Assembly (NCBI GenBank): GCA_945859605.1
Contig: OX243828.1
Span: 23,061,609 to 23,125,608 of the forward strand
DNA from: Lumbricus rubellus
Taxonomy: Eukaryota > Annelida > Clitellata > Crassiclitellata > Lumbricidae
Direction of reading: 5' to 3'
DNA: 64,000 bases
The notes beneath the pieces were generated by a model, which was not told the origin of the DNA, searched no databases, and saw only the letters and a program-made list of their open reading frames with translations. Both the position numbers and the translations under genes were made by a program. Shown here piece after piece: positions 33,979 through 43,072 of the stretch (its first letter is position 1; each line of letters begins with the position of its first letter).

Positions 33979-34391
33979 CGCGCTCTATTATGAGCGGATG
34001 TTTGGTCGCCATGATGTTTACTTGCTACCGAGTCATTATAGAGATTAACCAGCTGGTTCCCGCGACTTAGCTTTTGTCGGCGCTGTAGAAATTTGGAGTT
34101 TACGATTACGATTTTTAGGATTACAGGCGTATCCGGCCCATGCTCGACTTCAAAACTGCATCTACCATTACTGCTACATTACTATTGTCCACTCAAAACT
34201 CGATGATGACTCTGTAAACTCACGTATACCCTCGGCTACAGCCCTGCTCGTGAATAAGCTTGCGTCCTGTACTTGACTTTTGAATGAAACTTTAGAAATC
34301 TAGAGTTTACAATCACAAAGATTTTTCATACTGTTTATATCAAATTTTGTCAAATATGTTTTTTTATTTTTTTATTTTTTAGTCGTTGAAT

Positions 34392-36342
34392 ATGGTATCC
34401 ACGACTGCTTCCGTTGGCTTTGTCTCGTCTGCTATAATACTATTGGCTGCGTACGTTTATTATCCGCATCGGAAAAGCCAGGTTGACTTGAAAGTTGTCC
34501 TGTCTGGTCTGCTTCAAGCTGAGGCCATGGTGCAGGTCAGTCCCGACACAAAGATAGCCGTTGGTTTCGGCTCCTGTCTTGACGTGGTTGGCAATGGACT
34601 TCACGTTCTGGAGAAGTTGGGGAATTTAGTTCCAGATACACCAGAAAATTTCAAAGAGATTCACGATATGAACGAACTGACGAAGACGTTTGCGTATTTC
34701 TTCATGCACGGAGCGTCAGCAGGGTATGCTCAATTCACAACTATGGAGCACAGTAGTGTAGTGGGTATGTTTGTTGCCTTGCAGCCAGAGGGTTGCGGGT
34801 TCGAATCCACCTCAAACCGCCTCGTAGGGACCTTGAGCAAGTCTTCACTCGCTATTGCTTAGCGCTTAGGCGTGAGACTCCGATTCAGTGTCTGCGCTGT
34901 AGTCCGGAGCGCTTCCGAGTAGATCTTGAAGGGGCGCTATAACAAGTGCACATACAAACAAACTTAAGAGACAGATCTTCTTTATTATTATTTATTTCGC
35001 GAGTGCTCTAGTCGCTTCTGACTTCAGCCAATGTCTCGCATCCTCTTCCGCATTGCGCAGGGGCCAGGCCACCGCTGAATTTTGTCCTTGCGCACACGTT
35101 GACGATGTGCTCCATGGATTGCACCTGTCCGCACTCGCAGTCCGCCGACGACCCGAGACCCCATTTGTGCAGGATCGCGCGACAGATCTTCTTTGGCAGT
35201 GGTTTTCAATAAATGATATACTTACTTAATTTGACTGAAGCGTGCAATTTGTTCTTTTGTGTTCAGGCGTGTGACTAGGAATGAAACGTTGTTTGCGGAG
35301 ATATTTGACATCATGAAAGATTTGCCCGAGACGAAATTTACTCTTGGTGGCAATGCTCCGGCCATGACGAAGCGGTTTGGGAAGGAAGACGTTAAGGTTC
35401 TTTTGGCAGCTGCGGTTCCTGCCGACCAGATGAAGGAATTTGCGTCTAGCGTCTCAGGTTAACTATCATCTTGTCAAATGTATTCATACAATTTCAATTT
35501 GATGAGAAATCATGCATTCTTTTCCGTTGAATTGTTTAGTTGCTGCTTGTCTTGGAATGTAATCTAATGATGTATGTTGTTATGAGGTTTGTTTGTTTGT
35601 TTGTTTGTTTGTTTGTATGTATACTTGTTATAGCGCCTCTTCAAGCTCGCTACTCAGAGGCGCTCCCAAATGCAGAGCGGACAATGCATCGGAGTTTCAC
35701 GCCGTAGCGCTGAGCAATTGTGAGTGAAGGACTTGCCCAAGGTCCTTACGCGGTGAGGTGGATTCGAACCTCGGACCTTCCGGCTGCAAGGCAATGATGC
35801 CACCATTACACCACCGCGCACCACAAATCCCATAAACAAAATTTATATGCGGTTATTTATGCCAGTCTAGGCAGGAGTTGGTTAGTTCCATAATATTAGA
35901 GTTGTGAGAAATGCACGTGTTTGCCTAAAACTGCACAAAAATTTAACTTAACTTTTCATGTATTAGTTCTTTGTTTTGTGCAAATGTTTATGCGTTTGTT
36001 TATTGCAGTTGTACATGGATTATCACCGGGTAGCGATATTCATCTGGTGTTAGAATATGAACGAGATGCTGTGTGGGGAAAGTATACCTCAAAACGAGCC
36101 AACAGGTGGGTTTTCTTGGATTTCTGCTGGAAGACATCTTCTTCTTGGTCCATTGGGTGGTCAATTTTATTTAAATGTATTATAGTTATGGACCTTCTGT
36201 AGTGCCATTAGTGGGGCGCGGTGGTGTAGTGGTGGCGTCGTTGCCTTGAGAGATGTGGGCCACTTTGAGGCCTGGCGGACCATTTTTTAGGCTTGGCGGG
36301 CCACTTTTGGCCCGGGGGCCATGGGGTGGGAACCGCTGTTCT

Positions 36343-36373
<31 letters not shown>

Positions 36374-38608
36374 TTGTGCTATGGTGTCCTATTTATTAAT
36401 TACAGGGGTAGATAATTGTTTCTTTATTGGTTGCACAGTGTATCTTTTAGCACGAATGACAATTTTTATGTTAATTTATTTAATAATTTAAGGAGGTTTG
36501 TCTGTTCATTCTCAGAATAAACTGATTTTGATTTGATTAGATTAGGGGCGCGGTGGTCTAGTGGTGGCGTTGTTACCTTGGAGCCGGAAGGTCCGAGGTT
36601 CGAATCCACCTCCCCGCGTAAGGACCTTGGGCAAGTCCTTTACTTACAATTGCTCAGCGCTTCGGCGTGAAACTCCGATGCAGTGTCCGCTCTGCATCGG
36701 GAGCGCCTCTGAATAGAGAGAGCTTGAAGGGGCGCTATAACAAGTGCACATACAAACAAACAAACAAATATATATATATATAATAATTATATATGCATAA
36801 TTATTAAAAGTTTGGGTTTTCAGTAATGAAAGTAAATGATAGTTAATATGCTAATTCATTTGTGAATCAGTTTTAACCTGATGTGCTGTGTATTCAAACA
36901 TGTTTTTAGGTTTATCCTCTACAATAAAATAGAAAACAACTTTTCGTCACTTCTGGATGAGTTTTCCATGCAGCAGGAGAAATTTCAACCGCATGTGTTA
37001 GTCGTTGGTGGTCTAAGAATGATGCTTAACTTCAAAGAAGGAGAGGGTGGGTGTTTCATGATTACGGTAATGGCTGCCCAATGACACTGTTGCGTGCCCT
37101 CCTTTTATCTTTATCTTTGGGACTGGCACTGCCAGACTACGAATAGCGGCAGTGTTTACCTTCAAGATGACTTTATCTGACTACTAGTTATGAACTTTAG
37201 ATTTAATATTCATTCTGCTGCTTTCAACAGAAATGTTAACCTCTAATGCACATTCGTTCAGCACGTTAAGGACCCTGTGCATAATTCGTGGACAACTATC
37301 TGCCAATTCTAGTCTCTTAAACACCTCTTTTACGGAGCTTGTAAATGGTGTAAATAAATAAAAGCGAGGGCCATTTATTGAGTTTCGTATCCTCCGTACA
37401 GCATTTAATTGATCATTAGTTTGGTATTTAAGTATGAAAACTACATTCTCATGCATTATTGTTTCAAGCCGTACGTTCAAAGAGGCGAGTAGTAATAATT
37501 ATCTACTTGAGTAGATAATTATTAACAACGGGAATGAATCTGAAACAATTAAGAGAAGCGACATCAGAAAGAAAGCAATGGAGAAGGCTGGCCTTGTCGA
37601 TCGCTAGAGTTCAACGAACTGACAGCTCAAGGTGACAAGGTGACTTGAGTAATAATTTAGCTAGAGTCTTAATAATGTAGCTTTCAATTCGCTTCGTGGA
37701 TTATATTATTTTTCGTAACACTCTAGAGCATTCGGTGACGTTAAAGTTTTGTTTGCTTAACGAAATCTTTATAAACTGGTTTTGCACTATGTGTTCTGAC
37801 CAGCATGGAAATTGTGTTTAACCCTTTAATGCCAGAGGGTATAGGATTTCCCATACCATTTACCACCATCTCGGCATTAAAGGGTTAATAAATAATTAGC
37901 TGACCAAACATGTTTTGGCTTTATTTTATCTGTTTTAACTTTTAAGGTACATCTGCATTGGACGAATTAAAATCATTGCTATCAAGATCATCGGATTCTA
38001 CGAAAATCCATCTCGAGATGTCGTCATTTTCCGACAGATCTCAGTTTCGAACGATCATAGACAACGCCGTCTACTACGCGGACTCGATGGGAATGAACGA
38101 GCAGGAACTTCCGAATCTCCACCGATACCTCAGCGGAAGCGAGATGATACAGGTATCCGACTCGCATCCTCGCATCGCCGTCACGCTCGACTACATGAGA
38201 TCGGTATTTCGAATACTGCACGACACGATCAAGACGAGCGGACGGAGGAGCATGTCAAGGCTGCACGTCCACACCCTTGCGTACCAGGTCATCATGACGG
38301 CTCACAATTCCAGTTGGCGTAACTCCATGGCGGCCGTCGCGAAAGCCGCGCTCACGGCCAACAGACATACGTGCGGCTCCGACACAATAAATCTCGACAC
38401 GGCTACGCTACTTACCGACGAGTCGTTTGCTCTTAGTCCTGTTGAATCTAGTCAGAGGATTTGGTTCGACCCGACTAAACCGGTTTCCTGTTGGGCTGAA
38501 GGGGATGTTGATATCTGCCTTGCGCCGGTTTTGGTTTGTACTCAGGTCTTGCAGACGGTTGGGGGCGGTGATAATGTGTCGGCCGCGGGACTGGTTCTTC
38601 AAGTGTGA
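34392..38608 (+). CDS. ADPGK: ADP-dependent glucokinase
   Basis: Phosphorylates glucose using ADP, giving glucose 6-phosphate and AMP; the animal enzyme faces the ER. Five exons: 34392-34723, 35267-35457, 36009-36105, 36910-37046, 37947-38608 (stop TGA). Phases 2, 1, 2, 1 agree and the product is 472 residues, near the usual 490-500. The N-terminal hydrophobic stretch VGFVSSAIILLAAYVYY (8-24) fits the family's ER signal/anchor. Family text includes VGFGSCLDVV (58-67), the GGNA motif (138-141), LVLEYERDAVWG, ANRFIL, EKFQPHVLVVGGLRMM, MNEQEL, RLHVHTLAYQ, and near the end TVGGGDNVSAAG with catalytic Asp461. Most ADPGKs have GLGD there; the Leu-to-Gly change is odd but the Asp is kept. ATG at 34392 is the first in frame. 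The introns carry SINEs and one LINE piece. Confidence 0.97.
34746..34961 (+). mobile_element. tRNA-derived SINE close to an ADPGK donor
   Basis: Head agtagtgtagtgggtatg, B box GGGTTCGAATCCACCTC, tail ggggcgctataacaagtgca and catacaaaca. It starts about 22 bp after the donor of ADPGK exon 1 (34724). Confidence 0.88.
34984..35180 (-). pseudogene. 5'-truncated LINE with 14-bp target duplication
   Basis: Exact duplication GACAGATCTTCTTT at 34970-34983 and 35181-35194 bounds 197 bp. The minus strand reads ILHKWGLGSSADCECGQV, then MEHIVNVCARTKFSGGL, a usual C-terminal part of non-LTR reverse transcriptases (WGL..SP.C.CG...HI...C). A frame change follows, and the 3' end is an aataataaa tail. It is a textbook target-primed insertion in an ADPGK intron. 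Confidence 0.9.
35617..35820 (-). mobile_element. tRNA-derived SINE, reverse copy
   Basis: Preceded by (GTTT)n, the tail at 35617 (acttgttatagcgcctcttc) leads to B box GGTTCGAATCCACCTC and head (tggtgtaatggtggc) on the minus strand at the right end. In an ADPGK intron. Confidence 0.88.
36212..36345. mobile_element. SINE head fragment joined to a hAT-MITE fragment
   Basis: 36212-36250 is the SINE head (ggggcgcggtggtgtagtgg). It breaks into gagatgtgggccactttgag ... gggaaccgctgttc, whose end read backwards (CAGCGGTTCCC) looks like a hAT terminus. A (CA)n run follows at 36346-36373. Confidence 0.55.
36545..36768 (+). mobile_element. tRNA-derived SINE
   Basis: Complete: ggggcgcggtggtctagtgg, B box GAGGTTCGAATCCACCTC, tail ggggcgctataacaagtgca, then (CAAA)n and (TA)n. 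In an ADPGK intron. Confidence 0.9.
37527..37642 (+). pseudogene. 3' end of a non-LTR retrotransposon ORF
   Basis: Third copy of the piece at 14789-14903 and 25389-25536 (gggaatgaatctgaaacaat, gaaggctggcc, gatcgctagagttcaacgaa). In an ADPGK intron. Confidence 0.7.
37818..37888. mobile_element. Tiny TTAA-flanked hairpin MITE
   Basis: TTAA then CCCTTTAATGCC ... GGCATTAAAGGG then TTAA. TTAA duplication is the mark of piggyBac-type insertion. It is 63 bp inside, and ends 58 bp before the last ADPGK exon. Confidence 0.7.
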
Positions 38609-38619
38609 TTTGTTTTTTT

Positions 38620-38975
38620 TTAGTCGTTGGATTGCGTTGTGGTTACGTTGGATTGCGTTGGGTTATGTTGGATTGCGTTGTGGTTACGTTGGATTGCGTT
38701 GTGGTGACGTTGGATTGCGTTGTGGTTACGTTGGATTGCGTTGTGGTTAGGTTGGATTGCGTTGTGGTTACGTTGGATTGCGTTGGGTTATGTTGGATTG
38801 CGTTGTGGTTACGTTGGATTGCGTTGTGGTGACGTTGGATTGCGTTGTGGTTACGTTGGATTGCGTTGTGGTTACGTTGGATTGCGTTGTGGTTACGTTG
38901 GATTGCGTTGTGGTTACGTTGGATTGCGTTGTGGTTACGTCGGATTGCGTTGTGGTTACGTCGGATTGCGTTGGT
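38620..38975 (+). repeat. 21-bp minisatellite in the ADPGK 3' UTR
   Basis: About sixteen copies of ttggattgcgttgtggttacg start about 12 bp after the stop codon. Being a multiple of three, the repeat stays open in several frames (for example WIALWLR), but nothing supports translation. Confidence 0.92.
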
Positions 38976-40063
38976 TGTTTAGATCTGTCTTGCATTTTTA
39001 GGTTGGGTCGTATGTTTTCTGTAGATCAGATCTTGCGTCTTTTTTTCTCTCGTTTGACGTGTCTTTTAGGTCGGAGTGTGTATTGGTTGTGCAGCGTATT
39101 GTTTTTATTTATAGTTAAGTGGGCCATTGTCTTCTTTTATACTCTGTTGTAATGTATGGATAGAATTGATCTGTTGTAACGTATGGATAAAACTGCATTT
39201 CCTGCTTTTAGTTCGTGAACTGTGACGTAGTATCTGTTTTTGTTTACATTGTTTCATAGGAAGTTCTAACTTCTTGGCTTGAGAGGTACCTTTTCCAAAT
39301 TTCTTTATTTTAATCTTATTTATTTCTCACATTTGCTATCCACCATAAGCTGCTTCTCGTCTTAGTGGCCTGAGCTTGGTTGTGGTGCTTCACCAGTCGA
39401 TGCCTTATGCATTGGACATCAACACAATCGAAGTTACTTATTAATAATTATCTATTTTATTAGGTCATGAATTTATATTATTATTAAACTGCCGTTTATA
39501 ACATGCCTAAGCAAAAAGAATCTCGCATGAAAGCGAATAACAATTCAATAGTAAGTAATAATTCTTAAATGAATAAGTCTTAAGGTTTTTCTTGAAGAAC
39601 GATAAAAAAAGATGATTTGCGAATTAAGTCCGAAAGTTTATACCATTTATTTTGGCCGGCTTGTGCAAATGCACGGTTTCCAAATTTTCTAACTGAACGA
39701 GTGACCACAAAGATCTATGAATTGGATCAGATGTGTGCATTGTAAATAATTATAGGAATCTGATTTAAATGATAGTCAGGTTCACTAGAACTTGGCTCTC
39801 TGCTAAAATTTGTGTTTTAATTATATTTTTCGAGTGGTTAGAACTTCCTGTGCCTCCATTACAGTTCAATGAATTTTGCATGCACTGGTACACAATCAAT
39901 TCTTTGAACCAAGTTTAGATTTTTAATTAAGCAATATCAGTGTCTTTATGTGCCAAGGTTGTATTTATGACAAGGTTATTAGTGGAATGATGCCATTAAG
40001 TTTGGCCTCTCAAAGTTCATTATAACTCTCAGGGATTTTCTTGTGAGCACTTGAGACATTGAG
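38976..40063. other. Gene-free stretch after ADPGK
   Basis: Probably includes the rest of the ADPGK 3' UTR. No further feature. Confidence 0.4.
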
Positions 40064-40479
40064 CAGTGTTTAATCTAGTCCCCTGCTGGGGGGGGGGGAA
40101 ATGGGGTGGATTCAGGTTTCTTGGGGGGAATGGTCGTTTTGGACGAATTGGTGGGCAGGCGGCAACCTCCGAGCCAGAAAACGACAACATCTTTGGACCG
40201 GTTATTTTTTTGAAGACCTTTTAGTCTTTAACCAAAAATTTCCTAGAAAGATAGTAGGCCTAAATTCCATATTTTAAAATCTGATGACTTTTTTAGTGTT
40301 TCTCTTCAAATTTTCCCAAAAAGAAAGATTTGACATTTACACTGCATGTCAACAAGACCGGTCCGGTTTTGGAGGGGGGGGATCCTACATATACAATACA
40401 ATTTTTCTGGGAGGGAATATTACCTACGTGCATGTTAACATTCCTGCTCCTCCCCCCAAGACGTCTAGATTAAATACTG
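40064..40479. mobile_element. CAGTGTTTAATCTAG-family MITE
   Basis: Ends CAGTGTTTAATCTAGTCCCC and GACGTCTAGATTAAATACTG are inverted around 416 bp, with G-run and C-run just inside. Same family as 12625-14184 and the relic at 1943. No clear duplication. Confidence 0.65.
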
Positions 40480-40650
40480 GACACAGAGAATTCATAGCTT
40501 GTAGGCTGATGCATAGAAAGATGAAGTATCCCTTCTTTGCTGTTGGAAGTTATTTTCTTTGGTGTGCATTCACGCAATATACATAGATCTGATAGGAGGA
40601 CTATTTCCACACAAGGTATTCTTCATCATGTCTTCAAAAGAACTTGTAGG

Positions 40651-41111
40651 CAGGGCCGGATTAAGGCATGTTCAACATGTTCCGTGGAACAGGGGCCCCC
40701 ACACTTTAGGGGGCCCCCACAAATGTGTAAAAAAAAAAAATTCCAGGAAATTTCGGCCACACAACCATTTTCCCAAAAATTTCGGCGGATGACTAAAAAA
40801 AAAAAAAAAAAAAAGGTCGTCAACTTTTTTGGTGGATGAAATGGTACGATTTTCCCAAAAATTTCGGCGGATGACTAAAAAAAAAGAAATAAACAAGGTC
40901 GTCAACTTTTTTGGTGGATGAAATGGTACGATTTTCCCAAAAATTTCGGCGGATGACTAAAAAAAAAAAAAAAAAAGGTCGTCAACTTTTTTGGCGGATG
41001 AAATGGTAAAATTTTCCCGGAAAATTTTCAAAATTTTCCGCAACAAAATTCCAAACAGGGCCCCCACAAAAATTCCCGAACAGGGCCCCGACATTGCTTA
41101 ATCCGGCCCTG
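40651..41111. mobile_element. hAT MITE with 8-bp duplication
   Basis: Ends CAGGGCCGGATTAAG and CTTAATCCGGCCCTG, with exact duplication CTTGTAGG at 40643-40650 and 41112-41119. The interior has three ~90-bp repeats with aaaatttcggcggatgacta, poly-A and ggtcgtcaacttttttgg. Non-coding. Confidence 0.92.
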
Positions 41112-41467
41112 CTTGTAGGCAATGAATTTTTAACTGCCAGTTTCTTGTTGACATTGTTGAACTTGGAAAGAGACTGTGACCATCACAGAGCTCTGTTGTA
41201 TTTCTATATACAGTACGTATTTCATGGGTTGTGACTGCCGATTTGATAAAAATGCGTTATAATTTCAGCAGCCTATTTTCTGTGCATGCGTGTTCAGCTT
41301 TGTCCCACCCTACAGTTTTACAGGTCACCGCTTTTCTTTTAAAGTTTAAACCTGCGTGATCTGTTTAGATTATAATCTCTTATTTTCACTGTGGTCAGTT
41401 TTTAATGAAGTGTGTGTGTTTAGTAGCTCTTTAATGTTCTGCTTAGAGTCAATTGAGAAGCTTCAAC

Positions 41468-41687
41468 CATAGGTGTACGGGAGATTTCAGCAGTGGGGGT
41501 GAGGGGGGGCAAAGATTGAACTTCTGCCCGAAAAATATATCTGGCAAAAAAGTTGACGACCGTTTTTTTAGTCGTCCGGGGTGTGTTTGCCCGAAAAAAC
41601 CAGACTTGCCCGAAAGTTGATGACCTTTTTTTGGTCGTCGGGGGCTGTGTTTGCCCCCCCCCGGCACCCCAGCCTCGTACGCCTATG
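41468..41687. mobile_element. hAT MITE with 8-bp duplication, second family
   Basis: Ends CATAGGTGTACG and CGTACGCCTATG, exact duplication GCTTCAAC at 41460-41467 and 41688-41695. The interior shares gttgacgacc with 40651-41111. Confidence 0.88.
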
Positions 41688-41898
41688 GCTTCAACTGTTG
41701 AGAACTTGAACTCCAACCCGTACTTGCGCTTACGTCGTGATAATTACCACTACACACGCGGGCAATACAGTTTTTAGATGTATATTTTCTGATGCAAGTA
41801 CATGTATTTATGGTTCGACATTAAAGCGATATTACAACCAGTCAGTATGCGCTTTGAAATTTCATCTGCTGTGGTAATTTTGTTGTAGAATAAGTTTG

Positions 41899-42100
41899 TA
41901 TATGCACTTGTTATAGCGCCCCTTCAAGATCTCGCTACTCAGAAGCGCTCCCGACTGCAGCGTGGACACTGCATTGGAGTTTCACGCCGAAGTCCTGAGC
42001 AATTGTGAGTGAAGGACTTGCCCAAAGTCCTTATACGGCGAGGTGGATTCGAACCTCGAACCTTCCGGCTCCAAGGCAACGACTACACCACTACACCCCA
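41899..42100 (-). mobile_element. tRNA-derived SINE, reverse copy
   Basis: Tail at left (gcacttgttatagcgcccct), B box GAGGTTCGAATCCACCTC and head on the minus strand at the right. Confidence 0.88.
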
Positions 42101-43072
42101 TGGTATATAGAAGAGATGACTGGCTTGGGATAACTGCGAGTGTAATGGATGGGCTTTCGTGCTGTACCTGGGGAAAAGGTGACGACCAACATAGTGTCGT
42201 GAAGGAAGCAGAAGGTACTCAAATGAAAACATGTAGTCAGAGTTCACTCTTAGCAGGCAACATCGTTTTATATTCACGAACAGAGGTCAAGGACGCCAGC
42301 AAAAAAATTTCGGTCTCAAAATACGATGAGCAAACGGAGCACAATGAAAAAAAGGCAGATCTCATCTCAGCTTAAGTCAACAGTCTTCGTGCGTAACTAC
42401 AAAAGTCGGTAGAAGTCAAGATTGTTTAACTTTTATTGCATGTACCGGTACTTTTGTTCGAAAAAATAAAACTATACAACACTTTACTTGATGAGACACT
42501 GAACCAATAGAGTGAAAGCCTGATAAAAGCACAGGTAACACCGGAACAATGTTTTAAGACTTAAATCAACGAAAATCTTTCAAAAGCATGACACCGACTA
42601 TGAAAAAATACTTAAAATCCTTGGTGTGCATTCAATTTTCGTTCCAACCCAACAGAGGAATGGCAAAACAGTGGCAACCTACAGCAGGGCAAATGCCCTG
42701 AAAAAAAGCCCTGGTCATTGCCCTGCCACTAGGCTGCCACGATTTGCCTGACAAGGAATTTTGAGGCATAAATTGCCCCATACGCTGGCTACTTGTATGG
42801 GTCAGGTATGCGCTTTAAAAAATGTCTGGCACTGCCTAACGATGCCTTAATACAAATATTGATTTAAAAATGGAACTTCCAGCCAAGCAAAAGAGTATTT
42901 TTCACAGGGATGCGCTTAGTTCTGCATCCGTAAAAAAATCTACTTTGCAGTTAATTTACTTTAATTTACTAACGAACTGACGACCGCATTCATCATTTCA
43001 CCAGCAAGATAACGACACGCAAATAATCGAACACTGTGAATACTGTGCAGAGGGAAGCCACCCCCTTTGCAT
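42101..43072. other. Probable TIGAR 3' UTR and intergenic sequence
   Basis: No coding feature is supported; the open frame to 42375 (plus) starts in the SINE and has no recognisable domain. It lies 3' of TIGAR on the minus strand. Confidence 0.4.
42432..42437 (-). terminator. Candidate poly(A) signal of TIGAR
   Basis: AATAAA on the minus strand, about 640 bp after the TIGAR stop codon. No transcript evidence. Confidence 0.35.

Larger units (their letters stand above)
33541..34054. mobile_element. ~514-bp foldback (palindromic) element upstream of ADPGK
   Basis: The left arm 33541-33710 (agctggtggttaatctctat ... tgttttcgcgaaagta) is repeated inverted at 33900-34054, with the inner region again palindromic (cgcgagatatc repeats). 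There is no coding capacity. Each arm contains the palindrome GTCACGTGAC. Imperfect direct repeats of about 40 bp (from 33360 and from 34130, tccggyccatgctcg...) flank it. Confidence 0.88.

Noticed and set aside
38605..39152. 131-codon repetitive open frame after ADPGK
   Set aside because: Artefact of a 21-bp minisatellite in the 3' UTR; the opposite strand is open as well.
42043..42375. 110-codon plus-strand frame as a gene
   Set aside because: Its first third is the reversed SINE; the rest has no known domain and lies in the probable TIGAR 3' UTR.
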